In this document: in pieces, positions 1 through 8,098 of the stretch
How the letters are laid out: every line of letters starts with the position of its first letter
Numbering within the stretch: position 1 is the stretch's first letter
Assembly: GCF_036375055.1 (NCBI RefSeq)
Contig: NZ_DASUSQ010000007.1
Coordinates: 1 to 64,000, forward strand
DNA from: Umezawaea sp036375055
GTDB taxonomy: Bacteria > Actinomycetota > Actinomycetes > Mycobacteriales > Pseudonocardiaceae
DNA: 64,000 nucleotides
Direction: 5' to 3'
Made by a program: the position numbers and the translations under genes
The notes under the pieces: model-generated
Told to the model about the DNA's origin: nothing
Database searches by the model: none
The model's input: only the letters and a program-made list of their open reading frames with translations

Positions 1-58
1 GATAGAGCACCGCCCTCCGGAGGCGGTGGCGCAGGTTCGAATCCTGCCGGGGGCACCA
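1..58 (+). tRNA. tRNA-Arg(CCG), 5' end outside the window
   Basis: The anticodon arm has a 5-bp CCGCC/GGCGG stem closing the 7-base loop CTCCGGA, which gives anticodon CCG (Arg, codon CGG). The T arm has the standard GGTTCGAATCC core, and the acceptor strand CGGGGGC is followed by discriminator A and an encoded CCA at 56-58. The acceptor and D arms lie before base 1. Its 3' half is repeated near 52850, so this gene is the integration target of the island that follows. Confidence 0.93.
13..56 (+). repeat. Left attachment-site repeat (attL) in tRNA-Arg 3' end
   Basis: This 44-bp segment runs from the anticodon loop to the acceptor end and recurs in the same orientation at 52850-52893 with only two mismatches, both in the variable loop. 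The last 27 bp are identical. Position in a tRNA 3' end, direct orientation and an integrase between the copies fit attL/attR of a tyrosine-recombinase element. Confidence 0.85.
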
Positions 59-256
59 CGCTTGACCTGCAAGAACGAGACACAGAGCGGTGCTTGAGAC
101 TCTCCAGCGTGGCATGGTTTATGCCATTAGGGCGCCTGGCCAGCCAAGGACGGGAGACAGCGACCCGTCTTCCGTTAGGCGCGAAAATGTCTACTTGGTT
201 TAACTTTCCGCATCTTGCAAGCAAATCAGCTGGCCCCAAGCGGGACTCAACCTCTC

Positions 257-1366
257 CTAGATATTCAGGTGACCAGGGAGTTCCGACAGACTTCGCAGAA
301 TCACGGTATCCGTTCGAGACTCCACCTTGGCGATGTGCAAATCATGCCATCGATGCTTCTCGGTCACCACGATCTCGCAATACGGCACAGCAAGGCTCAT
401 GCCGTCGATGTCGAAGATGTCATTGGGGCTCCATACCTTGGATGCGTTGCGGTGCTGCTCCGTCTTCAACAATGCTGACACGTACGAGACCGGCATCGCT
501 CGTACAACATCTCGTGCCGCCGCCTTGTCAGCAAAAAGCACTTTAATGTCATCGATTCCCCGACGTAGCAAGCCCTCCAGCAAGGGGCCTATCAACTCAA
601 CGATGGCTTCCCGCGCCATGACAACGTCGCCGAGCTTCTGCCCTGCCCCCCACTTGGTGCCGTGATGGCGTTGATGCTGCTCGTTTTCCTGTTCTGCGCG
701 CCGTCTATTGACTTTTAGCGCCTCCACCTCCCGGTATCCGAACTCTTTCAGCTGCGGAAGATCTACGTCCGCAGGGTCGCGAAGCATTCCACGTTCGGCA
801 AAAAGGTCGGCTTTCATCATGAGATCGTCGAAAACGGCCTTACCCAGCCGTGCTCGGGCAAGATCACTGGCGTCACGACCATTAGCCTTGTGGCGCAGCG
901 TGAAGCCGCCCTTCATTCCGAACGCATGACCAAAACCTCGGCCGAGCAGGGTGGCAGTCGGATACGGCTCCACCCAAGGCCCCAATCGATCGTCTAGCAC
1001 TGACTCGATTTCCAGTCTGATGACGATCTGGCGGTCGAGAAGAGTGACAAAACCCGACAGCTCCTCCATCACTTCGGTGAGCCGGCCGCGCTGAGCGGGG
1101 TCCTTGATTTTCGTCATCTCCATGTAGTGGACGCCTGCTAGGACGAACACCGCCGTTCCGGCTGCTCGCGCATGGCGACATGCGTCGAGGGCTGGCCGAT
1201 AGCGCTCACCGTTGACGCTGCCGCTGGCTGCTTGGGACAGGTAGATCCAGTGGTTGAGATCGAGGTAGACCAGCTTTGGCGGGGCCGTCGGCCGCACCAG
1301 CGCCTGTGGCCACAGCAGGTCCGGCAACTCGGCGGCGGGAGTGGGCATCTGGAGAGTGTCATCCAA
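257..1366 (-). CDS. PIN-like domain protein (putative nuclease)
   Basis: 369 aa. The N-terminal segment LVYLDLNHWIYLSQA resembles the first strand of a PIN fold with its acidic residue. The C-terminal segment NDIFDIDGMSLAVPYCEIVVTEK resembles the last PIN strand, with the metal-binding aspartates in a 'where it is and what it can see' helix-strand pattern. A nuclease role is inferred from fold only. The given start is TTG at 1366; an in-frame ATG at 1348 is an alternative, and neither has a convincing ribosome site. A frameshifted second copy lies at 24770-25837, so only this copy is likely to be active. It could be a toxin or part of a defence cargo. Confidence 0.6.
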   Translation of the reverse strand: MDDTLQMPTPAAELPDLLWPQALVRPTAPPKLVYLDLNHWIYLSQAASGSVNGERYRPALDACRHARAAGTAVFVLAGVHYMEMTKIKDPAQRGRLTEVMEELSGFVTLLDRQIVIRLEIESVLDDRLGPWVEPYPTATLLGRGFGHAFGMKGGFTLRHKANGRDASDLARARLGKAVFDDLMMKADLFAERGMLRDPADVDLPQLKEFGYREVEALKVNRRRAEQENEQHQRHHGTKWGAGQKLGDVVMAREAIVELIGPLLEGLLRRGIDDIKVLFADKAAARDVVRAMPVSYVSALLKTEQHRNASKVWSPNDIFDIDGMSLAVPYCEIVVTEKHRWHDLHIAKVESRTDTVILRSLSELPGHLNI

Positions 1367-1630
1367 CCACCGCCGCTGGGTCTAACCGATTCGGGCACTC
1401 ATGGTGCCGTGTCCTGCGTCCAGGCGATTGAGAGGCGTTCGGCGCTCGTTGCGGCGATGGGTCGGTTTGGCGGCGGCGTTCGAGGAAGACGGCGTCACGC
1501 CAGCGGCCGTGGTGCTGGGCGATGCGATCGCGGACACCGAGGTGCGGTAGCCCGCCCTGTGGTGCAGGGCGAGGCTCGCGCGGTTCCCAGGGAAGATTGA
1601 CGTTTGCAAGGTCCACAGGTCGTACGCGTC
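272..1630. repeat. Direct repeat copy 1 flanking the zinc block
   Basis: About 1.35 kb is shared with 24743-26080 in the same orientation. It covers the PIN-like gene, the spacer after its start and the 3' part of a decayed acetyltransferase. Long identical stretches (for example in 1192-1380 against 25663-25850) alternate with scattered differences, so the duplication is not recent. The two copies bracket the whole zinc-response block. Confidence 0.8.
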
Positions 1631-1935
1631 GGCGGCGGTGATCTGCTTGCGCAGCAACGCTTTGCCGACACCTCGACCGCGGAGCTCGTCGCCGACGTAG
1701 ACCGATGTTTCGGCAACCCCGGCGTAGCAGTCACGGGCTGACACCGCGGTCGAGGCGGCAGCCGGCGACCTGTCCATCGGATCTCGGCGACCCAGCGGTG
1801 ATCCGGCAGCCACGTGACTTCCAGGGTGGCGCGACTGGGTGTCTCGATTTCGAAGGTGGCGTCGCTGGTGCCGATGCTTTCGGCGTAAATGCGCCGAGCG
1901 GCCGTCCAGTTCGTGGCTCGCAGCTCAACTCACCG
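1440..1935 (-). pseudogene. Decayed GNAT acetyltransferase (phosphinothricin-type)
   Basis: Pieces of one acetyltransferase appear in different reverse frames: an N-terminal part (WTAARRIYAESIGTSDATF, near 1900), the acetyl-CoA loop (DELRGRGVGKALL, near 1680) and a C-terminal part (HHGRWRDAVFLERR, near 1480). This order matches the phosphinothricin/arsinothricin N-acetyltransferase family. At least two frameshifts separate the parts, so no full product can be made. Upstream, 1936-2153 shows nothing recognisable. Confidence 0.65.
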
Positions 1936-2153
1936 GGGTCACTTCCTCGGCGGCGCCATGGATGACTCCCTTCAGTCCCCTGTCGGGGCATGCCTGGAAA
2001 GCCTCTCAACTAACGGGAACCTCAACGCGCCTTCCGATCACTGGATGCGGGTGCCGGTGACTACGTGGTTGCACAGGCTCATGTGCCGAAGTCACGGGAG
2101 CTGTTCAAGACCAGCTTGGGTTGATCTTCGCAGTCATGACGACACCCGGCTGG

Positions 2154-4139
2154 CTATGGAGCAGTACAGGCTTCACGGGTGGCCCGGCGCCATGCGGCGG
2201 CGCGTAGCAGGCGCAGGCCGTTCAGTCCGACGATGACGGTGGACCCCTCGTGGCCGGCGACTCCGAGTGGCAGCGGGAGGGTGCCGATGAGGTCCCACAG
2301 CACGAGTGCGGTGATGAACGTGGCGGCGATGGCCAGGTTGGCGATCACGACGCGGTGCGCGCGGCGGGAGAGCGCGATGACGGCGGGGATCGTGGTGAGG
2401 TCGTCGCGGATGACGACGGCGTCGGCGGTCTGCAGGGTGAGGTCGGCTCCGCCGCCGCCCATTGCGATGCCGGTGTGGGCGGCTGCCAGCGCGGGGGCGT
2501 CGTTGATGCCGTCGCCGACCATGGTCACCCGATGCCCGTCGGCTTTCAGGTCACGCACGGCGGCGACCTTCGCGTCGGGCAGCAGTTCGGCGCGCACGTC
2601 GGTGATGCCGACCTGGGCGGCGAGCCGGGTGGCGGTGGCGAGGTTGTCCCCGGTGAGCAGCGTCGGGGCGGCGTTGGTGAGCCTGGTGAGCGCGGCGACC
2701 GTGGACGCCGCTTCGGTCCGGAGCTGGTCGGTGATGCCCAGCACTACCGACGGGGTGCCGTCGAGAAGCACGATGACGGCAGTGTGACCGCGTTGGTGAA
2801 CGGTATCGACGATGGCGGCGATCTCACCTGATCCGTTCGCTGGGGGCACCAGCGCCGGTGAGCCGACCTGGACGAGGTGGTGCTCCACCCGCGCGGAGAC
2901 ACCCCGGCCGGGCTGTGCGGTGAACTCGTCGGCGGCGGGCAGGTCGAGTCCTCTGGCTCGGGCCGCTCGCACGATCGCGGCGGCGAGCGGGTGCTCGCTG
3001 GGGTGCTCCGCGGCGGCGGCCAGCCGCAGCAGCCGGTCCTCGGTGAGCCGGGCGTCGGCCACGGTGTGGATCTCGGTGAGTTCGGGGGTGCCGCGGGTCA
3101 GTGTTCCGGTCTTGTCGAACGCGATCCGTGTCGTGGTGCCGAGCTGTTCCATGATCACGGCGGACTTCACCAGCACGCCGTGGCGCCCGGCGGTGGCGAT
3201 GGCCGCCAGCAGTGGCGGCATCGTGGCGAGCACGACGGCGCACGGTGAGGCGACGATCATGAACGTCATCGCCCGCAGCAACGATTCCTGCACTGCCGCT
3301 CCCCACAGCAGCGGGGCGATGAAGATGACCAGGGTGGCGATGACCATGCCGATGGAGTAGCGCTGCTCGATCTTTTCGATGAACAGCTGGGTCGTGGCCT
3401 TGGTTCGGCTCGCTTCCTCGACCAGGGTGGCGATGCGGGCCACGACGAAGTCCTCGGCGCGGCGGTCCACCCGCACCCGCAGGGAGCCGGTGCCGTTGAG
3501 GGTTCCGGCGAACACCTCGCTCTCGACGGCCTTGTCCACCGGTAGCGGTTCCCCGGTGACGGTGGCCTGGTCGACTTCGCTCGCCCCGCCGATTACGGTG
3601 CCGTCGGCGGCGATCCGCTCCCCCGGCCGGACGAGGACCACGTCACCGACCTTCAAGTCGGCGGCCTCGACAACGTGCTCACCGTCGTCGGGGGCGATGC
3701 GGGTGGCGGTGTCGGGGGCCAGGTCGAGCAGGCCGCGCACGGAGTCCTCGGTGCGGGCGGTGGCCAGTGCTTCCAGTGCGCCGGAGGTGGCGAAGATGAC
3801 GATCAGCAGCCCGCCCTCCAGCACCTGCCCGATTGCCGCCGCCCCGATCGCGGCGACCACCATCAGCAGGTCGACGTCGAGGGTCTTCTCCCGCAACGCT
3901 TTCAGTCCGGCCAGTCCCGGTTCCCAACCGCCGGTGGCGTAGCAGGCCAGGTATAGCGCCCACCACAGCCAGTCCGGTCCACCGGACAGGTGGACGGCCA
4001 ACCCGGCCAGGAACAGGGTCAGCGACGCGGCGGCCCACCGTGTCTCCGGCAATGCGAACAGCCGGGTCCGACGACGCGGCGACCTCGCGACCTGCGGAAC
4101 AGGCGTGGGACGGGTCGGCGTGGCGGTGGACGAAGCCAC
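2154..4139 (-). CDS. ctpJ: P1B-4-type heavy-metal exporting ATPase (CtpJ/CoaT-like)
   Basis: 661 aa inner-membrane cation pump. It has the phosphorylation motif DKTGTLT, the hinge MVGDGINDAPAL and the intramembrane metal site SPC (in IVASPCAVVLAT) instead of CPC. Near the C terminus is HEGSTVIVGLNGLRLL. SPC plus HEG..N and no N-terminal HMA domain are hallmarks of the P1B-4 subgroup, which exports Co(II), Ni(II), Zn(II) or Fe(II). The start is GTG at 4139 behind GGAGG; upstream in-frame codons would overlap the operator. It is divergent from the NmtR-like gene, as ctpJ is from nmtR in mycobacteria. Expression is probably induced by metal excess. The exact metal cannot be read from the sequence. 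Confidence 0.88.
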   Translation of the reverse strand: MASSTATPTRPTPVPQVARSPRRRTRLFALPETRWAAASLTLFLAGLAVHLSGGPDWLWWALYLACYATGGWEPGLAGLKALREKTLDVDLLMVVAAIGAAAIGQVLEGGLLIVIFATSGALEALATARTEDSVRGLLDLAPDTATRIAPDDGEHVVEAADLKVGDVVLVRPGERIAADGTVIGGASEVDQATVTGEPLPVDKAVESEVFAGTLNGTGSLRVRVDRRAEDFVVARIATLVEEASRTKATTQLFIEKIEQRYSIGMVIATLVIFIAPLLWGAAVQESLLRAMTFMIVASPCAVVLATMPPLLAAIATAGRHGVLVKSAVIMEQLGTTTRIAFDKTGTLTRGTPELTEIHTVADARLTEDRLLRLAAAAEHPSEHPLAAAIVRAARARGLDLPAADEFTAQPGRGVSARVEHHLVQVGSPALVPPANGSGEIAAIVDTVHQRGHTAVIVLLDGTPSVVLGITDQLRTEAASTVAALTRLTNAAPTLLTGDNLATATRLAAQVGITDVRAELLPDAKVAAVRDLKADGHRVTMVGDGINDAPALAAAHTGIAMGGGGADLTLQTADAVVIRDDLTTIPAVIALSRRAHRVVIANLAIAATFITALVLWDLIGTLPLPLGVAGHEGSTVIVGLNGLRLLRAAAWRRATREACTAP

Positions 4140-4188
4140 GGGGCACCTCCAGGAGCAGTGGTCGACCACCCGAACGATAACAGAACAT

Positions 4189-4204
4189 ATGAAGACGTCT
4201 TCAT
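4189..4204. promoter_or_regulatory. Operator for NmtR-like repressor
   Basis: Perfect 16-bp palindrome ATGAAGACGTCTTCAT with imperfect outer extensions, in the 95-bp gap between the divergent exporter and ArsR-family genes. Location and symmetry fit an ArsR/SmtB operator controlling both genes. Confidence 0.7.
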
Positions 4205-4234
4205 GCATAAGACTCGCAGTTAGACTCCGCCCCC

Positions 4235-4594
4235 ATGGGACATGGCGCGCAGGGCCACGAGCCACCGGCCGGCCGACTGGACGCCGAGGCCGCCGCGCAC
4301 GTCGCGACCACACTGCAAGCCCTCGCGACCGCCAGCCGACTGCTGATCCTCAGCGAACTACGCCAAGGACCCCGCCCGGTCACCGAACTGGCCGAGGCGA
4401 TCGACATGGAACAGTCGGCGGTGTCGCACCAACTACGACTGCTGCGCAACCTCGGCCTGGTCACCGGGACCCGCACCGGACGCAGCATCGTCTACAGCCT
4501 CTACGACAACCACGTCGCCCACCTGCTCGACGAGGCCGTCTACCACAGCGAGCATCTCCGACTCGGTTTGGCCGACCGCCCCGGCAACGACTGA
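4235..4594 (+). CDS. nmtR: ArsR/SmtB-family metal sensor, NmtR-like
   Basis: 119 aa winged-helix repressor. It matches my recollection of mycobacterial NmtR almost end to end: N-terminal MGHGAQGH, HTH segment EAIDMEQSAVSHQLRLLRNL, wing GRSIVYSLYDNHV and alpha-5 segment DEAVYHSEHLRLG. NmtR binds Ni(II)/Co(II) through Gly2-His3 and alpha-5 residues. The equivalents G2, H3, the DNH pair and the HSEH pair are all present. It should release the divergent exporter operator when Ni/Co is in excess. It carries its own promoter in the 4140-4234 gap. Confidence 0.88.
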   Translation: MGHGAQGHEPPAGRLDAEAAAHVATTLQALATASRLLILSELRQGPRPVTELAEAIDMEQSAVSHQLRLLRNLGLVTGTRTGRSIVYSLYDNHVAHLLDEAVYHSEHLRLGLADRPGND

Positions 4595-4721
4595 CATCGT
4601 CGTCTGGTTCCCCACCTTGTCCGTCTCGTTCGAGGCTGACGTCGAGCACCGCGAACGCGGATTCCCCGTGAGTGCATGACATGTATCGCCCAGTCGCATC
4701 ACTATGACTATATTTGGTGTT

Positions 4722-4734
4722 GATAATCGTTGTC
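4722..4734. promoter_or_regulatory. Zur-box-like dyad A
   Basis: GATAATCGTTGTC fits the 13-bp pattern GAYAATNRTTRTC seen at six other places in this block. It lies 24 bp before the ORF at 4758 and upstream of zur, so it may serve autoregulation of that pair. Confidence 0.7.
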
Positions 4735-4757
4735 GTCAAATCGCATTGAGGGTTCCC

Positions 4758-5159
4758 ATGTCCGCGTCAGCGAACGCGATCAGCGACGCACGTCGCCGCC
4801 CCATGCCCCCTACCCTCGGCCCCACGGCTGGCGAGGTCGTGAGAGTGCGCGCCAGACTCGGCAGGATGCGCGCCCTCGGCAATCGGGGGCTGCTCGCCGC
4901 CGACGCGGCCCTCGTGCCGGGCGTCGGTATCGATGACGCGCAGGCTGTTGCGTACGGCGGCAGCGCTGGGCGCAACATCGGTGAGCGGTTCCGGTCGGTG
5001 GTCTGTCCCGGCGACCTCGCCATGCCGGTCGGCCGCGGCGGCCAGGACAACACACGCAGTGAGTTCGAGGCCTTGTCGAACGCCAACGGATGCACTGCCG
5101 CCCACATCGTCGCGCCGCCTCCCTCCGGACTCTGCCTCATCAAGGCCGCGGTGTCGTGA
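4758..5159 (+). CDS. Hypothetical protein preceding zur, under a Zur-like box
   Basis: 133 aa, unrecognised. The ATG has a fair ribosome site (GAGGG, 5-base spacing) and sits 24 bp after Zur-box-like dyad A. Its stop lies 21 bp before the chosen zur start, suggesting co-transcription. The product has only two Cys and no signal peptide or membrane segment. Reverse frames here are also open, as is common at this GC content, so coding status rests on the ribosome site, promoter position and spacing. Frame bias was not computed. Confidence 0.4.
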   Translation: MSASANAISDARRRPMPPTLGPTAGEVVRVRARLGRMRALGNRGLLAADAALVPGVGIDDAQAVAYGGSAGRNIGERFRSVVCPGDLAMPVGRGGQDNTRSEFEALSNANGCTAAHIVAPPPSGLCLIKAAVS

Positions 5160-5180
5160 GTGCACATGGGGATTCGTGAC

Positions 5181-5633
5181 ATGAGCGGGCAGGTCCTCAA
5201 CCGAGGTACAGAGGCGCGCATGACACCTCAACGCCAGTCGGTGCTGCGCGTGTTGGCCGACCTGCCCGGCCCTTCCACGGCCAACGCGATCCATCACCTG
5301 CTGCGAGCCGGGGGCGGACAGATCGGGTTGACCACCGTCTACCGACACCTCGCCTCGCTCGCGGAGGAGAGCATCATCGGCATCACGCAGGACGGAGCAG
5401 GTCGACACCTGTTCCACCTGAGAACCGACAGCCACGGCCATTACCTCACGTGTGTGCGGTGCGGCCTCACGGTCGGCGTGGACACCACTCCCGTCGCGCG
5501 GTGGGCCGCGGAAACGGCGGCGAGCCACGGGTTCACGGGCATCCGGATGTCAGTCAACCTGGCGGGTCTGTGCGTGCAGTGCCGATCCGACCCGCTGGGC
5601 GGGGTCACCGCGGCGAATGGGCCACCCAGGTGA
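5181..5633 (+). CDS. zur: Fur-family zinc uptake regulator Zur
   Basis: 150 aa. The N-terminal winged helix contains TPQRQSVLRVLAD and the recognition segment GLTTVYRHLASL, typical of Fur/Zur. The dimerisation half has DSHGHYLTCVRCG and a second pair CVQC, giving the four-Cys structural zinc site plus His ligands for the sensory site. With zinc bound it should repress the surrounding genes at GAYAATNRTTRTC boxes. I chose ATG 5181 because GGGG lies 9 bases upstream; GTG 5160, ATG 5166 and ATG 5220 are alternatives. The surrounding Cys-poor ribosomal proteins, CobW proteins and zinc ABC transporter identify it as Zur and not iron Fur. Confidence 0.88.
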   Translation: MSGQVLNRGTEARMTPQRQSVLRVLADLPGPSTANAIHHLLRAGGGQIGLTTVYRHLASLAEESIIGITQDGAGRHLFHLRTDSHGHYLTCVRCGLTVGVDTTPVARWAAETAASHGFTGIRMSVNLAGLCVQCRSDPLGGVTAANGPPR

Positions 5634-5731
5634 CGAGTACGGGCGATCGGGTGGCCGGCCTTCACGCCCGGCACTACGGCGGTGCACGGTGAACGTGGTG
5701 ATCTGGACCGTTTCCGCCACGGGAGGCCGTT

Positions 5732-5833
5732 ATGACTGTGGAATCCACGACGTCGTCGCAACCGCACGCCGGTGGTTGCAGCTGCTGCAGCGGCTGTACG
5801 GGGCCGGGCTGCGGCTGCTGTTCCGGCTGCTAG
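5732..5833 (+). CDS. 33-residue cysteine-rich peptide, CxCCxGC twice
   Basis: Translation gives a 15-residue leader-like segment (MTVESTTSSQPHAGG) followed by an 18-residue core with eight cysteines at 16, 18, 19, 22, 27, 29, 30 and 33, arranged as CSCCSGC and CGCCSGC. The ribosome site GGGAGG lies 5 bases before the ATG. The density and repetition of Cys suggest a tiny metallothionein-like zinc or copper binder, or the precursor of a modified peptide, since two SAM methyltransferases lie next to it. It is 98 bp downstream of zur, possibly in the same transcript. I know of no family with this exact sequence. Confidence 0.6.
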   Translation: MTVESTTSSQPHAGGCSCCSGCTGPGCGCCSGC

Positions 5834-5863
5834 CGCAGTGTCCTGCGGTGCGCGTCCGAGCAG

Positions 5864-6682
5864 TCAACTCGGACGGGCACCGACACCGACCAGCACCCGT
5901 GCGCGGAGCGCCGCTGTTCCTTTCATCAAGGCCAGGTAGCGGGCTTTCACCGCCGCCACGCTGTCGTCGTCCAGGTCCGCGAGCACCGCGCGGACAGCTG
6001 AACCGGTTGCGAACTTCCACGCCAGTTCCGGCGTGATGGGAACATCGCGTTCCACCGGGTGGACGACGACGTCCGCCAATCCCTTGTTCCTCAACCATGC
6101 TGCGAGTTTGTCGCCCGTGTCCAGGCGCGCAGCCTGGTCCGCTGCCGTCGGACGGCTGGGCGGTGTGCCCGTGTGCTCGGCGAGCGCTTGGAACAACGGT
6201 CCGATCACGTCGTCCACGCTACTCTGCCGCCACGTGGTCACGGTCATGGTGCCGCCAGGACGCAACAGGCCGATGAGGTGCGCCACCGCGGTGTCCATGT
6301 CGGGCAGGAAGAAGACGCCGAACCCGCTCTGCACCCGGTTGTAGAGCCCGCGGTCCGGGGGTTCCCACCCTGCCGCGTCCCCGTGGTGGAAACGCAGGTG
6401 CGGCATGTCGGCGGCGCGCTCGGCGCCTTGGTCGAGCAGTGCTCCGGAGAGGTCTACCGCGTGCACGACGCCGTCCGCACCGACGGCCCGTGCGGCCGGG
6501 ATCGCGGTCGAGCCCGAACCGCAACAGACATCAAGCACCCGATCGCCGGGTAGCGGCCGGGCGTGCTCGACGGCCTCGGCGCCGATCGGATCCCACAGCA
6601 GTGGCGTCCATTCCGCGAACTCGGCGCTGCCTTCGTCGAACGCCTTCGCTATCCAGGACTTCACCCGCACTCCGCTCTTCAT
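5864..6682 (-). CDS. Class I SAM-dependent methyltransferase (Zur-linked)
   Basis: About 272 aa. The SAM-binding motif I is RVLDVCCGSGSTAIPAAR, followed by acidic motif HAVDLS and post-motif LLRPGGTMTVTTW. This is the ubiE/methyltransferase-11 layout, with no substrate clue. ATG 6682 is adopted because earlier in-frame starts would put the Zur box inside the gene; GTG 6670, 11 bases after AGGA, may be the true start. It is divergent from the methyltransferase at 6879 with dyad B between them. Its 3' end converges on the Cys-rich peptide gene. Confidence 0.85.
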   Translation of the reverse strand: MKSGVRVKSWIAKAFDEGSAEFAEWTPLLWDPIGAEAVEHARPLPGDRVLDVCCGSGSTAIPAARAVGADGVVHAVDLSGALLDQGAERAADMPHLRFHHGDAAGWEPPDRGLYNRVQSGFGVFFLPDMDTAVAHLIGLLRPGGTMTVTTWRQSSVDDVIGPLFQALAEHTGTPPSRPTAADQAARLDTGDKLAAWLRNKGLADVVVHPVERDVPITPELAWKFATGSAVRAVLADLDDDSVAAVKARYLALMKGTAALRARVLVGVGARPS

Positions 6683-6706
6683 CCTTCGACAGATGGATCG
6701 AGTAAC

Positions 6707-6719
6707 GACAATCATGTTC
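6707..6719. promoter_or_regulatory. Zur-box-like dyad B
   Basis: GACAATCATGTTC, a near-palindrome fitting GAYAATNRTTRTC, lies in the gap between two divergent methyltransferase genes and could repress both. Confidence 0.65.
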
Positions 6720-6878
6720 GTGTACGTTCGCGTTGACCTTGCCACGCGCCGCGACGGAGCGGAAGAGGACCGGTACCGAACGAACCCGGACGGCACTGTG
6801 GATTCCGGGCACGGCCAGACCGGACACCAGGTCGAGTAGTACAAACCACCGCTGGAACCAGCGAAGGAGGGTTGAACC

Positions 6879-7640
6879 ATGATCAGCATAGATCCCACGG
6901 ACCCGGACCCGGACACGACGGGAGCGGACGGCTACGCCGTTAACGCCCAGTACTACGACCTGATCTTCCCTGCCGCACAGCGTGATGCGATGAGCGCGGC
7001 ATTGACCACCCTGCTGCCTGGCGCACGAAGGGTGGTGGAGATAGGCGCCGGTACCGGCCAGTTCACCGAGGTCTTGGTGGCGAACCTGCCCGAGGACGGC
7101 GAAGTGTTCGCTGTGGAGCCTGCCGCCGTGATGCGCGCGGCGCTGACCACCCGACTGGCGGCGCTGGGCGCACCTCCGGTGACCGTGTTGCCCGACGACG
7201 CCCTGACCGCCGAGGTCAACGGTCCGGTGGACGCCGTGGTGTTGCTGCACGTGCTCACCCATTTCTCCCCTGTTGATCGCAGGGCCCTGTGGGCGCGCTG
7301 GGTTCCTCGCCTCACTCCGGGCGGGTTGGTCGTGGTGGACGTGCAAGCGCCGCAGACGCCGGTGGACGTTCCTCCCACGGTCATGCCGGGCCGCACCCTG
7401 GGCCGCCGCCGTTACGACACGGTGAGCCGGGCGGCCGTGGAGGGCGACGGTCTGGTGTGGACGGTGACCTACCGCGTCCACGAGGGCGACCGGCTCGTGT
7501 CGGAGGATTCCGTGTCGTTCCCGTCGTTCATCGCCTCCGACGCGGTGCTGCACGCCGAATTGCGGGAGGTCGGGTGCCGACCGGTGACCGACCCTCCTGC
7601 CGGCGTGCTGGCGTGGCGAGCAGGGAACGGCCCCGGCTGA
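6879..7640 (+). CDS. Class I SAM-dependent methyltransferase (Zur-linked)
   Basis: 253 aa. Motif I is RVVEIGAGTGQFTEVL, the acidic strand is FAVEPAAVM, and LTPGGLVVVDVQAP follows. The N-terminal YDLIFPAAQRDAM resembles other small-molecule methyltransferases. The substrate is unknown. ATG 6879 has an excellent ribosome site (GGAGGG). It is divergent from the methyltransferase at 5864-6682 with dyad B between them and convergent with rpmF, with a hairpin at the junction. Methyltransferases are recurrent members of actinobacterial Zur regulons; their role there is not established. Confidence 0.88.
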   Translation: MISIDPTDPDPDTTGADGYAVNAQYYDLIFPAAQRDAMSAALTTLLPGARRVVEIGAGTGQFTEVLVANLPEDGEVFAVEPAAVMRAALTTRLAALGAPPVTVLPDDALTAEVNGPVDAVVLLHVLTHFSPVDRRALWARWVPRLTPGGLVVVDVQAPQTPVDVPPTVMPGRTLGRRRYDTVSRAAVEGDGLVWTVTYRVHEGDRLVSEDSVSFPSFIASDAVLHAELREVGCRPVTDPPAGVLAWRAGNGPG

Positions 7641-7658
7641 CGGGCGAGGCCGTTCCCT
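7622..7658. terminator. Hairpin between convergent methyltransferase and rpmF
   Basis: AGGGAACGGCC pairs with GGCCGTTCCCT across a 15-base loop, spanning the stop codon of the methyltransferase. It has no T tract, as is usual for high-GC actinomycetes, and could act on both strands. Confidence 0.5.
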
Positions 7659-7683
7659 CAGTCACGAGCGGCGCCGGCGGCCG

Positions 7684-7845
7684 TCACAACAAGCCGCGCC
7701 GGTAGGCCGCGACCAGGCGACGGGGCACCGACAACTTGCGGCCGTCGAGGGTGGTGACCGGAACCAGGTCGGGCACCACGGCCTTCCACTGCGCGCGGCG
7801 GTGGCGGGTGTTGCTGCGCGAGGTCTTCCTCTTGGGAACGGCCAT
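7684..7845 (-). CDS. rpmF: Ribosomal protein L32, Cys-free (zinc-independent) form
   Basis: 53 aa beginning MAVPKRKTSRSNTRHRR, the L32 signature. It lacks the four zinc-ribbon cysteines of the C+ form. Its role would be to replace zinc-bearing L32 in the 50S subunit under zinc limitation. It is the last gene of the set cobW-like, rpmE2, rpmF, whose genes overlap or abut (1 base separates it from rpmE2). Expression would come from the dyad C promoter. Confidence 0.93.
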   Translation of the reverse strand: MAVPKRKTSRSNTRHRRAQWKAVVPDLVPVTTLDGRKLSVPRRLVAAYRRGLL

Positions 7846-7846
7846 G

Positions 7847-8098
7847 TCAGTGGTTCCTCTTCCCGTAGCGGCGGTTGAACTTCTCGACCCGGCCCGCGGT
7901 GTCCATCACGCGCTGGTTTCCGGTCCAGAACGGGTGGGAGTCCGAGGTGACGTCCACGGTGATGAGCGGGTAGGTGTTCCCGTCCTCCCACTGCACCGTC
8001 TGGGTCGAGGTCACCGTCGACCGGGTCAGGAATGCCTTGCCCGTCGACTGGTCCCGGAACACCACCGGGTGGTAGTCGGGGTGGATGCCCTGCTTCAC
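7847..8098 (-). CDS. rpmE2: Ribosomal protein L31 type B (zinc-independent)
   Basis: 83 aa from GTG 8098, beginning MKQGIHPDYHPVVFRD and containing SHPFWTGNQRVMDTAGRVEKF, both diagnostic for L31. It has no CxxC pairs and carries the longer loop typical of type B, the paralogue induced by zinc starvation. The start overlaps the stop of the upstream cobW-like gene by 4 bases, so translation is probably coupled. Confidence 0.95.
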   Translation of the reverse strand: MKQGIHPDYHPVVFRDQSTGKAFLTRSTVTSTQTVQWEDGNTYPLITVDVTSDSHPFWTGNQRVMDTAGRVEKFNRRYGKRNH

